A stretch of DNA of 64,000 bases from Adineta ricciae. Its lineage: Eukaryota > Rotifera > Eurotatoria > Adinetida > Adinetidae. Shown in pieces: positions 43,782-55,679 of the stretch. The notes beneath the pieces were generated by a model. The model saw nothing but the letters and a program-made list of their open reading frames with translations. It was not told the DNA's origin and searched no databases. The position numbers and the translations under genes are program-made. The stretch lies in the NCBI GenBank assembly GCA_905250025.1, contig CAJNOJ010000290.1, positions 1 through 64,000 of the forward strand, read 5' to 3'. The first letter of the stretch is position 1. Each line of letters starts with the position of its first letter.

Positions 43782-46700
43782 TTATTCTTGATTACCATTA
43801 AAAATAACCGATCCTTCACCAGTTGCAGTAAGTGTAAATGATCCCGTAGTATTGATGTAGTATGTTGTTACAACCAAGATATATGTTTCTGCAGATTGAA
43901 AAAGATATCTTAACTTAAACTGATGATTTCCAGCATCGTCGTCGTTCTGAACGATTAAATTTTGAGAAGGAATCAACGGATCAAAAGTACTATTATACAA
44001 ATATCCATAAGTATCCATACTACTGTTCGATACAATAGTATGATATCCACTTATTGAAATGTTGATTTTAACAGCTTGATAATAGTAAAGTGAGCCCAAA
44101 CAAACACCTCTATGACAATATGTTGAACTAAAATATGTCAAAGCTGATGAATAGCTGGATCGTATTTTCGAAGGACCTAAGCAAAGAAAGTAAAAGAACA
44201 AAACACAGAAACAATTCAAAGAGTTTTTTTCTTGTTAATTCTATCGAGTAATATGTTTTCTAAACGTATGATTGTAAAGGATTATCACAAAAATTCTCTA
44301 GAAGGAAAAACTGAATTTGAGCTCTCCTCTAATCTTCTATATTTAAGTCTGTAAATTGCTATTTCCAAAACATTCTTTTCTATTAGCATTAATGATCAAT
44401 TGTAGTATTTTCGCTCGAAACTGATAGGATCATCTACTACTGTTTCACTAAATGATATGACACTAAAATATCATACATGTACATAGTCTCAAACGTTCTC
44501 TCCTTGTATCATTTTACATTTTGCTATAAGAGTTAATGTTATATACTTAGGGTGATCCAAAAGTTCCCGGAACAAGACTGTCATTTTTTTAAAAACAATG
44601 TAGGAAACGTTCTTTTTATGGATTCAGATAGAGAAAAGAATGCTCTATCCTTCTAGGCTATTTGATCAACGAAAGTACAAAATTGGTATTTCAATAAACT
44701 GTTTTCTCGGTAATGTCTCATAATGACAGATACTATGATGAGTATTTGTGAATACTTTTCTATAGGAGCGAAATAGAGAGCTGTGATCTTCCCTCTTAGA
44801 AAGCGCGAGTCAAGATGCCCTGAATCACATAACTTCTATTATTCAAACATTAAGAGCTAAATTGTTTCCATTCGATTCCTTAGTTCGCGTGAAAGATGTT
44901 TCTTTTTCGAAAAACAAGACAGTAAGTATTTCCGCATAGTCTCGTTAAAAAAATTTCATTTTAACTACAATGCGTTGTATTGATTTCAGATTTTGGCAAT
45001 AGCGAGTTCCTGGATTAAAACTTTCAATTTAAACGCAAGTTACCAAAAAACGGCACAAATAGTTCATATTATCTCATGTAATAGACGTGCTTAAAAAAAG
45101 CAAAGCTAGAAGTCATATATGCACTTGACGAAAATGTCCGCAGGATGTGAATCAATGCATCCTCACTCGCGCTTTCTAATGCTGAAAGCCGCAGTTCTCT
45201 ATCTTGCTCCTACCAAAAGTTATTCGCAGAATTCGTTTCCTTTTTTTATCACATCCGTAGCATTATAACCAGGAGACATTCGCGGAGAACCACTTTTTTT
45301 GAAGTGCCAGTTTTGCCTATCACTTAAAGTATGATCAATTAGCCTAGAAAAATAGAGCATTCTTTTCTCTATCTGAATCCATAAAAACAACGTTTCCTGC
45401 ATTGTTTTCTAAAAAATGACAGTCTTGTTCCGGGAACTTTTGGATCACCCTAAGTAGATAAAGTATTTACCTGTCAGATTTAGTTGATTATAATTGATTG
45501 TTGCTGGACCATATCCAAATAGCCAAAAATGTCCTGTCGAATCAGTATAAAGTGTTGTCACAACCACGATATATGTTTCTAAGCGCTGTAAAAAATATTT
45601 CAATCCAAACTCTCCAAGCGCAGGACCACCGCAATTCTCGAGGATTTTGTTGTCAGAAGGAATCAAAGGATCGAAAGTGCCATTGTACAAATATCCATAT
45701 GCGCCGATATCACTACCCGATAAAATACTATAAAATCCACTTAGTGATACATTGATCCGTAAAGCTTGATAGTAATAGAGCGATTCAGAACAAAAGCCTT
45801 CACGACAGTATGTTGAACTACATGTAGTTAAAGCTGAGACATAAGTTGAGATTACCAATGATGAATTATCTACTGGAAAAGAAATAAATAGTGAAAATTT
45901 CGCTCTGTATCAATTTCGCTGAATATCACTTCAACAATTTTGTGAGGACGATGTTAAATAACATTTTGATACAAAAATATGAGCAAATGATATCAACACT
46001 AACTAAAGTAAGAGTTACGGAAAAAGATGGCACTTCAACTCAAGATCCCACTCGATGCCATAATTGAGTTACTTATAATTCAAAACTTTTTGTTCAATTT
46101 CTTATGATTACATAATGTGATACAATAAGGTTTATATTCCTATCGTATGTTACCTGGTGTCACAACAGCATTTGTTACATTGACAGGTTCATCGATCATA
46201 TTAACAGTTATATTAGAAACATCATCTATACAAACATCAATGAGCTAAAATATCTAACAANGAACAAAACATAGAAACAATTCAAAGAGTTTTTTTCTTG
46301 TTAATTCTATCGAGTAATATGTTTTCTAAACGTGATTGTAAAGGATTATCACAAAAATTCTCTAGAAGGAAAAACTGAATTTGAGCTCTCTTCTAATCTT
46401 CTCTATTTATGTCTGTAAATTGCTATTTCCAAAACATTAGCATTAATGATCAGTTGTAGTATTTTTCACTCAAAAGTGATAAGATCATCGACTACTGTTT
46501 CACTAAATGATATGACACTAAAATATCATACATGTACATAGTCTCAAACGTTCTCTCCTTGTATCATTTTACATTTTGCTATAAGAGTTAATGTTATATA
46601 GATAAAGTATTTACCTGTCAGATTTAGTTGATTATAATTGATTGTTGCTGGACCATATCCAAATAGCCAAAAGTGTCCTGTCGAATAAGTATAAAGTGTT

Positions 46701-49028
46701 GTCACAACCACGATATATGTTTCTAAACGCTGTAAAAAATATTTCAATCCAAACTCTCCAAGCGCAGGACCACCGTAATTCTCAAGGATTTTGTTGTCAG
46801 AAGGAATCCAAGGATCGAAAGTGCCATTGTACAAATATCCATATGCGACGATATCACTGCCCGATAAAATACTATAAAATCCACTTAGTGATACATTGAT
46901 CAGTAAAGCTTGATAGTAATAGAGCGATTCAGAACAAAAGCCTTCACGACAGTATGTTGAACTACATGTAGTTAAATCTGAGACATAAGTTGAGATTACC
47001 AATGATGAATTATCTACTGGAAGAGAAACAAATAGTGAAAATTTCACTCTATATCAATTTCGCTGAATATCACTTCAACGATTTTGTGAGGACGATGTTA
47101 AATAATATTTTGATACAAAAATATGAGCAAATGATATCAACATTAACTAAAGTAAGAATTACGGGAAAAGATGACACTTCAACTCAAGATCCCACTCGAT
47201 GCCATAATTGAGTTACTTATAATTGAAAACTTTTTGTTCAATTTCTTATGATTACATAATGTGATACAATAAGGTTTATATTCCTATCATATGTTACCTG
47301 GTGTCACAACAGCATTTGTTACATTGACAGGTTCATCGATCATATTAACAGTTATATTAGAAACATCATCTATACAAACATCAATGAGCTAAAATATCTA
47401 ACAAGTCATTCCGATAGTATACTTATTGTTCGAAATTGTTTGTTATTTTGTTGAATATAATAAACAATTGAAACAACAAGGAGTATTGCAACTAGTAAGA
47501 ACAGTATAACACCCAGCCCACAATAACATAATGATGTCCTAAATGAAATTATCCTGAAAAAAATATAATTTTTTTATGATGACATCAATAAAATACAGAA
47601 GTTATACGGATGCTTTGTCGTGCTGGTTTGCTGAGTATTAGTTGCTATCTCAGTATTAGATATGGGTTCAACTACATGTCTTCGTTTCTTTCGATATTCA
47701 TACATTTTAATCATCAAATAAATGATTTGTGGACATATCCACTTGAGAATAAGTGAAAGACCACTATAAAGACCAAGAAAGTAAGTTATCGTATAAAATG
47801 AATCAAGTTTTTGTGTATAAGTATATGAACAGAATAGAGGTGAACATGAATCAAAATATGATGAATAATTCATGAGTGTTGACCATTTTTCAACAAATAG
47901 TTCATTGACAAGATCAGCAACTGTGATATTTACTGGAAAACGATTGATAGTTGTGTTTAAAGTATAAGAAATATTTCTCGTAGTGTTTTTAAAATTTGTC
48001 ATTTCAAACATCAGATCAATACATGATGAATTGTAGAAACATTCGAGAGTTGATGCTAAGAATGATTCAGTTGGTGTACAACCCATCTTTAATCCATTGA
48101 TTGGTACAGTATTGGATAAGTTTGTTTTAGTAAAAGTGGCTTGTACAGTACACGTTGTATTCAATCCACATGAACAATTATTATCATACAACATTGCTTC
48201 GGTGTAACAAGCGACTTTCTTAAAGTCGAATTCAGTATATGGAGGTATAATATAGTGAAAGTTTGTTCCATACGTCGAAACAAATGCGTTTCCACGATTT
48301 GTTGATCGCAAGAGAAAGAGAAGACGAGCAAGTGTAGAAGGAGCATTTGATTTAGTCTTAACAATCATCGATTCAATACGTGAAACGAACAATGTTTCTG
48401 ATAGAAGTTGGTTGGTGATTAGAAGTGAAGAAAGACTTTGTTGAACAGAATATTCGACTGATTGATTGGAAAGTTCACACAATTGAGTGAGAAATTGTAA
48501 ATGAGCTGAGAGAAAACGACGATAGTCTCTTTGATCATAAATAGATAAATTAGAAACGAGGCCTTTTGTAAGATCTGTTCGCCATTCACTCGAAACAAAA
48601 TGACTTGAACAAACCTATTGTTAGTCAGAAGATACATGTTAGTAGAAATCTCTTCCTTCTCAAGACGTTACCTGATGAAATATTGATTTGATTGTCACAT
48701 GATTTGTGTATTGTGATGAAATTCTTGAACAAGGACATTGAAGCTCATTTCCATGCTCTTGGATAAGACTATTGTAGATATGTAAAGATGGGCTAAGAAA
48801 TGTTTTTTTCAATGGTTGAGGTCGAACAACTGTGTAGAGAGCGAGAATGACAAAAGTGCCGATGAGAAGAACAATGTAAAGACGAGTGGATAATTGACCA
48901 AAATGTTTTGATGTCGCACGATCGACATTACTTCCAAAGGTCCATGGTGGAAATAAATTGAGATTTATCAGTTCATTGTGTATTAATCTGATCAGTTCTT
49001 TCACTTTGGTTTTCAATCGATCAAACAA
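43782..49028 (-). CDS. Modular membrane protein: cysteine-rich two-span unit plus extracellular repeat modules
   Basis: Exons on the minus strand: from about 49028 to 48672 (true start uncertain), 48614-47608, 47553-47423, 47369-47298, 47016-46615, possibly 45872-45471, and 44176-43782. All junctions are GT-AG and phase-compatible (0, 2, 1, 1, 1). N-terminal part: TM1 (LYIVLLIGTFVILALY), a large loop with CPCS, CSSHFV, CSCG and CSPLFCSY, TM2 (YFLGLYSGLSLIL), a basic stretch, TM3 (GVILFLLVAILLVV), a short linker, then modules of about 130 residues with YC-C and SLYYYQA, GYLYN-TFDP. By alternating topology these modules lie outside the cell and contain N-glycosylation sites. 46154-46225 and 45872-45471 duplicate two exons across the N at 46261 and may be the other allele. 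Function unknown. Confidence 0.65.
44196..47404. repeat. Repeated segment across the single N at 46261
   Basis: 44196-46260 and 46262-47404 are the same region (about 1.15 kb), differing by small changes and by one 909-bp element present only in the left copy. The lone N suggests two contigs of alternative alleles placed in line. A real duplication of two exons cannot be excluded. Confidence 0.75.
44546..45454. mobile_element. Tc1/mariner-type foldback MITE with TA target duplication
   Basis: The 909-bp element begins CTTAGGGTGATCCAAAAGT and ends with its exact reverse complement. The outer 120 bp are a near-perfect inverted repeat and weaker inverted similarity continues to about 300 bp per arm (the TTAGAAAGCGCGAGT motif occurs on both arms), so the whole could fold back. 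It is bounded by TA on both sides (44544-44545 and 45455-45456). The other copy of the region reads GTTATATAGATAAAG at about 46593-46607 with one TA, the empty site. No transposase frame is present, so it is non-autonomous. It lies in the intron before the last exon of the membrane-protein gene. Confidence 0.9.
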
Positions 49029-51954
49029 TTTTTGACGTTCTACATATGAAAGATTCAGTCAAAACGAAACTAAACAACGAATCATTCAAACTCTCCTATC
49101 ATATTTACTAATCATATATCTTGTGTCTGTATATTCAGAAAAATGGTAGAATATGAAAATCTCGTTAAATAATGTAAAGATTCTGTTCGCATTTTCTTCT
49201 ACTATTCTGATTAATAACTAAGAGTTCCTGTTCTCAATTACCTTGTTGTTGATTTTGTATTTTTGATCGTATTAGACGAAAGGTTAACTTGACAAGTTGA
49301 GGTGTAACAAGACGTAGTACAGCACTTAAACCACCAATCATAGAAACCAATGTTATAACAATTTCAATGAAACTTTTTCCATCTCTTGTATCAGAATAAG
49401 TACAATAACTTGGTGAACATGATTTGTAATATTTATTAAACGAAAGTGATGGATTCCATTGTTCAATCATCATTTCTTTCAATATCAATGACAGCGAAGT
49501 ATTTGGAGGGAACAGAGTTGATGCTTCACGGTAAAGTAGTGGATGAACATTGACCCATGGTATTTCTACGAATGAATCCATTTGGTTTAAATTGTATAAT
49601 AGGGTTGGTAAACAATCGGAGGTCGAAAAGAAGCATTCGAGTGTTGATGGAAGAAGTGATTCAATAGTAAAGCAACCTTGAAACATACCTGGAGGCATAT
49701 ATCCATTAATATCGTGCACAGAATTGTTAAATGATTGATCTAAGATATTGTATGTCTTGATAACTTTGATGGCTAATGGACTCTTACATTGTGTATCGGT
49801 AGCACAAACACAGGTGACAGATGTCAAATCATTCGTAGTTAATGTATTCAACTGGAATTTGATCTGTATGGAAAATAAAAGATATCCTTAGTTTTGATAT
49901 TGATTAGAATGCATAGCTCTGTTCATAGATCAACGAAATACGATCACATTAAAGTAGATGAGAATGATTTAATTAAGTATTCTGTAGAAAGTATAAAAGC
50001 TAATAGAGAATATTTAACTTTTTAAATAGACATCCCATTTTATTTTGTTGGCCGTTTATCCTATTTTAATGTGAATGAAAGTACTTAGTAGGAAGTCTTT
50101 ATATACTAAGAAAAATAGATATTTTCTCATTGAAAACCAGGTGTTGAACTATTATCATATCTCGTTTTAGAGTGACAAAATACATACTTGTGTTGCGTTT
50201 GCACTAGTATTAGGGTTTACATAAGTCCATAGGGCTAGTTGTTTGAAATCTTCTGTTGTGAATGTTGTCAAAGGTTGATCTATTTGCATAAAAGTACGCA
50301 TCGCATCAGTTAAAAGACTAAAACTCGCGCTTATTGATTGTGTAAACTGTGTAATAGTAGTATTTAATTGAGCATTGAAATCAGATACGAGAAGTACATG
50401 TGAAGTGACAAGAGTTTGTGCCAAAAATCGATGAATATTTTCATCAACTGTTTTNAATTGAGATTTATCAGTTCATTGTGTATTAATCTGATCAGTTCTT
50501 TCACTTTGGTTTTCAATCGATCAAACAATTTTTGACGTTCTACATATGAAAGATTCAGTTAAAACGAAACTAAACAACGAATCATTCAAACTCTCCTATC
50601 ATATTTACTAATCATATATCTTGTGTCTGTATATTCAGAAAAATGGTAGAATATGAAAATCTTGTTAAATAATGTGAAGATTTTGTTCGCATTTTCTTCT
50701 ACTATTCTGATTAATAATTAAGAGATTCTGTTCTCAATTACTTTGTTGTTGATTTTGTATTTTTGATTGTATTAGACGAAAGGTTAACTTGACAAGTTGA
50801 GGTGTAACAAGACGTAGTACAGCACTTAAACCACCAATCATAGAGACCAATGTTATAACAATTTCAATGAAACTTTGTCCATCTCTTGTATCAGAATAAG
50901 TACAATAACTTGGTGAACATGAGTTGTAATATTTATTAAATGAAAATGATGGATTCCATTGTTCAATCATCATTTCTTTCAATATCAATGACAGCGAAAT
51001 ATTTGAAGGGAACTGAGTTGATCCTTCACGGTAAAGTAGTGGATGAACATTGACCCATGGTATTTCTGTGGATGAATCCATTTGGTTTAAATTGTATAAT
51101 ATGATTGGTAAACAATCGGAGGCCGAAAAGAAGCATTCGAGCGTTGATGGAAGAAGTGATTCAATAGTAAAGCAACTTTGAAACATACCTGGGGGCATAT
51201 ATCCATTAATATCGTGCACAGAATTGCTAGATGATTGATCAAAGATATTGTATGTCTTAATAATTTTGATGGCTAATGGACTTTTACATTGCGTATCGGT
51301 AGCACAAACACAGGTGACAGATGTCAAATCATTGGTAGTTAATGTATTCAACTGGAATTTGATCTGTATGGAAAATAAAAGATATCCTTAGTTTCGATAT
51401 TGATTAGAATGCATAGCTCCGTTCATAGATCAACGAAATACGATCACATTAAAGTAGATGAGAATGATTCAATTAAGTATTCTGTAGAAAACATAAAAGC
51501 TAATAGAAAATATCTAACTTTTTTAATGGACATCCCATTTTATGTTGTTGGCCGTTTATCCTCTTTTAATGTGAATGAAAGTATTTAGTAGGAAGTCTTT
51601 ATATACTAAGAAAAATAGAAATTTTCTCATTGGAAACCAGGTGTTGAACTATTATCATATCTCGTTTTAGAGTGACAAAATACATACTTGCATTGCGTTT
51701 GCACTAGTATTAGGGTTTACAAAAGTCCATAGGGCTAGTTGTTTGAAATCTTCTGTTGTGAATGCTGTCAAAGGTTGATCTATTTGCATAAAAGTACGCA
51801 TCGCATCAGTTAAAAGACTAAAACTCGCGCTTATTGATTGTGTAAACTGTGTAATAGTAGTATTTAATTGAGCATTGAAATCAGATACGAGAAGTACATG
51901 TGAAGTGACAAGAGTTTGTGCCAAAAATCGATGAACATTTTCATCAACTGTTTT
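48956..51954. repeat. 1.5-kb direct repeat across the single N at 50455
   Basis: 48956-50454 and 50456-51954 have equal length (1,499 bp) and near-identical sequence. The left copy is cut inside an exon of the next gene; the right copy starts inside the first exon of the previous gene. This is the pattern of two allelic contigs overlapping at their ends. Confidence 0.85.
49234..50454 (-). CDS. Cysteine-rich two-span membrane protein 2, partial second version
   Basis: Exon 49863-49234 (C-terminal half, 210 codons with stop) and part of the exon before it (50454-50188), cut by the contig end. Same gene as 50734-52509: C-rich loop (CVCATDTQCKS, CFTIESLLPSTLECFF), CSPSYCTYS, last membrane span and a glutamine-rich end. 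No frame break is seen. Confidence 0.75.
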
Positions 51955-52509
51955 TTTGATTAATTCACAGAGAGATGATAACATTTGAAAATAGCGACCC
52001 GCTTCAATTATCCATGTGTTCCAAGGATGATTAGTCCCTGCAGTTGTAAGCAATGAGATCCATAACTCATCAACTAAATCACTTGAACAAATCTGATGAA
52101 ATGTAGGTGATAATGAAGTGAATGTTTTATATGGCATTGCCATCTTTGAACAAGGACATCTCAGTGTACTCGAATGTATTGTTTGTAAATTCTTGTATGT
52201 GTTTAATAATGGATTATGCTCAATCATTGTAATAGTTTGAGTCTTGAATGAATAGTACAAAAGAAATATGAGAATAAAATCTATAGAGCAAAGAAATGAA
52301 GATAATGGGTGTTACGAAAGTAATCTGAGAGACTTATTAAACAAAGCCTTACTTATGAACAGAATCAAGAAGAGGCGCGTAGTTATACGTTGTTGTTTTA
52401 TGTCATTTCTTGTTCGATTACTAGCTGATTTGAACAGATTCAATTGTTTTATCCATTGACCTAATTGGCGAATATATAGTAACCATCGTTCTATAAAGAC
52501 AGTATACAT
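50734..52509 (-). CDS. Cysteine-rich two-span membrane protein 2
   Basis: Exons 52509-52353, 52280-51688 and 51363-50734 (introns 72 and 324 bp; phases 1 and 0), 459 residues. TM1 is built across intron 1 (TTRLFLILFI then FILIFLLYY). The extracellular loop holds CPCSKM, FHQICSSDLV, CVCATDTQC, LPSTLECFF and CSPSYCTYS, all shared in order with its neighbours. TM2 lies near the end (IVITLVSMIGGLSAVL). Short cytosolic ends, one large disulfide-rich ectodomain: the topology resembles DEG/ENaC or P2X subunits, but I see no family signature, so I do not assign a channel function. Start ATG at 52509 is the first in frame. Confidence 0.75.
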
Positions 52510-52542
52510 ATAATATGTAGGACAATGTTAATCATATTGTGC

Positions 52543-54111
52543 TCAACACATACTATGATTCATAGTAATCTTTGAAGAACGACCTTTGATTGTCAGTACT
52601 AAATATGTTAGAAAAGGTGCGATGAATCGAAGTATAGCAGTTAAACCACCATAAAGACTAATTAGAAGAGTGATTATATAAGAAAAGTTAACTTGATCTG
52701 TTGTCGTATATGTGCAGAACGAAGGATCACATCGATCAAAATAATTCTTATAATTAACTTCTGACGATTGATTTTCGATGAAAAAACTCTCGATTAAATT
52801 TTTCACAGAAACATTTCGTCGTTGTGTAGGTGGAAGTTTGTTGTTCCACAAGTGATTTGTCTAGAAGAAGACGGTTATCTATTCTACGTACATATAAATT
52901 TGTATGACAGATACCTGATTAAGGCGTGGAAAGTATGCAGGCAAAATGTTGAGACATTCCAAATTGTATAAACAATCAAGTGTACTTGCAAGAAGGGCAT
53001 CAAGTGGTGTACATCCTCCAAAAAATCCATCAATCATTGCGAACACAAATAACTCACGGTATAGAGGAACATTAAACCAGAATGCACGGCTACCTTCCTC
53101 TATGGGATCTGGCATTGCAAAAATACCAGCTGGAACACTTGGATTTTTGTAACTACAAGATAATTCGAACGCAGTATCGTTAAAATCGAATGTGATGTTC
53201 GAATAATATAAAGAACCCATCAATATTCGAGAGGGACTACCCAAAGCTGACATATCATGGAAAATAATTAGTGAATTTGTATTCAGAGCAGAAACCAAAG
53301 TATTTGATCGATATAAAACTTGCAAAAAATTTAAAATTGAAGTGACTTGAGATAGTGCCATCGTCAAAATGAAATCAACATTTGCTCTCACTTCAGATTG
53401 AACGTCTTTCGCTGCAAGAAGTTGAACAGTGACTAATTCTTGATTGTCCATATTCTGTAGTGCTTGAGAAACAGCATCTTTCGAAGCTGTACATAAAGCG
53501 GCTAATAGATCGAACTAGAAATAAGGATGGGTATTTTACAAGGAACTTGATATTTTTAATTGTAAATAAACTCACTTGAGATTTGGCTGTTGTTCGAAAA
53601 TCCATCGCTGCATATCGACTTGCATCTTCTATATACATTGCTTCAATCCATTCTCGACTGACAAAAACGCTTGAACATACAGCATGAGATGAGATATTAC
53701 TTGTAACAAAGGTGTTGTATGACATCGTAATTGTTGAACAAGGACATGAAAGTGTTTCACCATGTTCAAAAGAAAGTTGTTCGAAGAGGGTTGGAGTGAT
53801 GTTTTGAATTGTCACTGTTCGACGTTGTGGATTTAGTAATGCGACAAAGAAGAGTACATAAAGAAAAACTAAAATCTTTCTTGATATGTATCTAATATCA
53901 AGCATATCTCGAATGATAGCAGAACAAGATGAAGATACTTACTTATGAGAAGAAAAACATAAAGCCAAGTTGTATAACGTTGTTGCTTAAGAAGTGTTGT
54001 TGGATCTTTTGATTGATAAGTATCATATTCATATTCATCTTCACTGGATATGAAAAGATTATAATTGTGAATGCGATTTGGAAACCAATAAAACAAATGT
54101 CTCACAATCAT
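52543..54111 (-). CDS. Cysteine-rich two-span membrane protein 3
   Basis: Exons 54111-53939, 53891-53576, 53514-52915 and 52860-52543 give 468 residues; introns of 47, 61 and 54 bp. Intron 1 needs the second of two overlapping donors (AGTAA|GTATCT) to keep frame. TM1 is ILVFLYVLFFVALL. The ectodomain shows CPCSTI, CSSVFVS-EW, FELSCSY, GGCTPLDALLASTLDCLY and CDPSFCTYT; TM2 is IITLLISLYGGLTAIL. It shares this layout with genes 1 and 2 on the same strand; only 33 bp separate its stop from the start of gene 2. The three are tandem paralogues, diverged well beyond the allele pairs. Confidence 0.75.
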
Positions 54112-55126
54112 TTCTTTGATAATAAGCTGTTGATGATAATTGATTTCTAGATGTTAAAAAGATCGCTGATATGATACTTAATAACGGAGATCCTAATGAA
54201 CATTTCATAAATATTTAGGCAAGTAGTTTTAAGAGTCATCTTGAGGGTGAAAACTTTGAAAAATTCAGTATGGCGACTTGAGGAAGGAATTAAGCTTTCG
54301 TGGTCCCTTCGGTGCAGATTTCAACTACTAAACTCACTCAAAATGAAATTCTTTTCTGATACCTCCTTTACTGTATTTTCCTATGATTACGTGACGATTT
54401 ATGTGAATCTGAACGCACACGCTAATGAGCGTCTATGCGATTCTATTTGAAATTAAATAGAATGTTGTCATAGATAATAAGTCTCACAATATGCCTATAG
54501 AAAAAATAATCAAGTTTAGAAAGTCTTACTTACCAGCAAAACTCAAAGAGAATGTCGACAAATTTTACTTTTACTCTTCAAAGCTTTGGCTGATACTGAA
54601 TATTGTAGAAATATGAAATGTAGATGAAGAAACAATAAATGAGGAAAAAGTCCAAGTGAAGAAAAAGAAAATAAAGATAAAGTGAAGTGTATATTTAATG
54701 CTTGAGAAAATTGTTTATCATGCCTAAACATTTATTTCCATAAAAGTAAAAGAGTACGAAGATGTAAATGTATATTATATGACTCTATCAAGCTAAATGA
54801 AGAGTTTTACAAAGAATATTACATTTTTTAATGAATATTATAATAGAAGTCANAACAATAAATGAGAAAAAGTCCAAGCGAAGAAAAAGAAAATAAAGAT
54901 AAAGTGAAGTGTATATTTAATGCTTGAGAAAATTGTTTATCATGCCTAAACATTTATTTCCATAAAAGTAAAAGAGTACGAAGATGTAAATGTATATTAT
55001 ATGACTCTATCAAGCGAAATGAAGAGTTTTACAAAGAATATTACATTTTTTAATGAATATTATAATCGAAGTCAGACTTCAATAGTATCATGATTTGCAA
55101 AATAGTACATTATTTTAATAGTTTAA
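54112..55126. other. Intergenic, with a contig join and a 222-bp repeat
   Basis: 54631-54852 and 54854-55074 are the same sequence across the N at 54853, an unmerged overlap. No gene seen. A reading frame at 54241-54450 has no support. Confidence 0.5.
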
Positions 55127-55679
55127 CCCTTTCAGGACTGACTTTTTTCTGTTAGAAATCTCTTGTTTTTGTAAGTTTATTAAACTTACCTCGAAACCTC
55201 TACATGAAATGTTTATGGTATTCGTAGAAACAGTTTTTCTCATCTGTTACACAAAAGGCTAGCTTGCAATTAGAACATTCGATGGTTGATCCGACTTGTA
55301 TTTTGCTTGTGCTACAGTAAGCACATCTTCTTCAAGTTTCCTTGACTGGTAAATGCATTCCAGTGTTCAAATGGCGAGTGAATTGTGAGGTTGCTGTTGA
55401 AACTACAGACTTATTTGTTGAAGTAGGTCGTTCAATATTTTTGCGCTTTGCACCAGAATATAGAGACTTAGACACAGAAACGAAATGATCCAAATATGGT
55501 AATTCAGTTTGATCTAGTTGATTGTAGCAGATATATGAATTGGCTAAAGATATATTGAAGAAGAAAAAGAAAACACGAAGCCAGTTCCTTTTTAACTTTC
55601 GATCAAAGGCGTACGAGGATATTCTCTGGTTGAATCTATCAACTTCATATATAAACGACTGTATCGAAAAGAAACACAA
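55127..55679 (-). mobile_element. PiggyBac transposon 3' relic with TTAA site
   Basis: On the minus strand a frame from 55679 encodes the end of a piggyBac transposase: EVDRFNQRISSYAFDRK, then LKRNWLRVFFFFFNISLANS, a typical basic spacer, and after an in-frame TGA (55332-55334) the C-terminal cysteine finger RRCAYCSTS ... ECSNCKLAFCV ... CFYEYH, ending at 55200. About 70 bp beyond, the strand reaches CCCTTTCAGGACTGAC next to TTAA (55123-55126), the expected terminal repeat and target site. The 5' two thirds of the element, including the catalytic aspartates, are missing. Dead element. Confidence 0.8.

Noticed and set aside
45220-45402. Possible transposase fragment inside the foldback element
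   Set aside because: 60 codons lying across the inverted arm, with no transposase motif.
45498-45755. 85-codon plus-strand frame found in both copies (also 46642-46899)
   Set aside because: It is the antisense shadow of a well-supported extracellular module exon; similarity follows from the exon.
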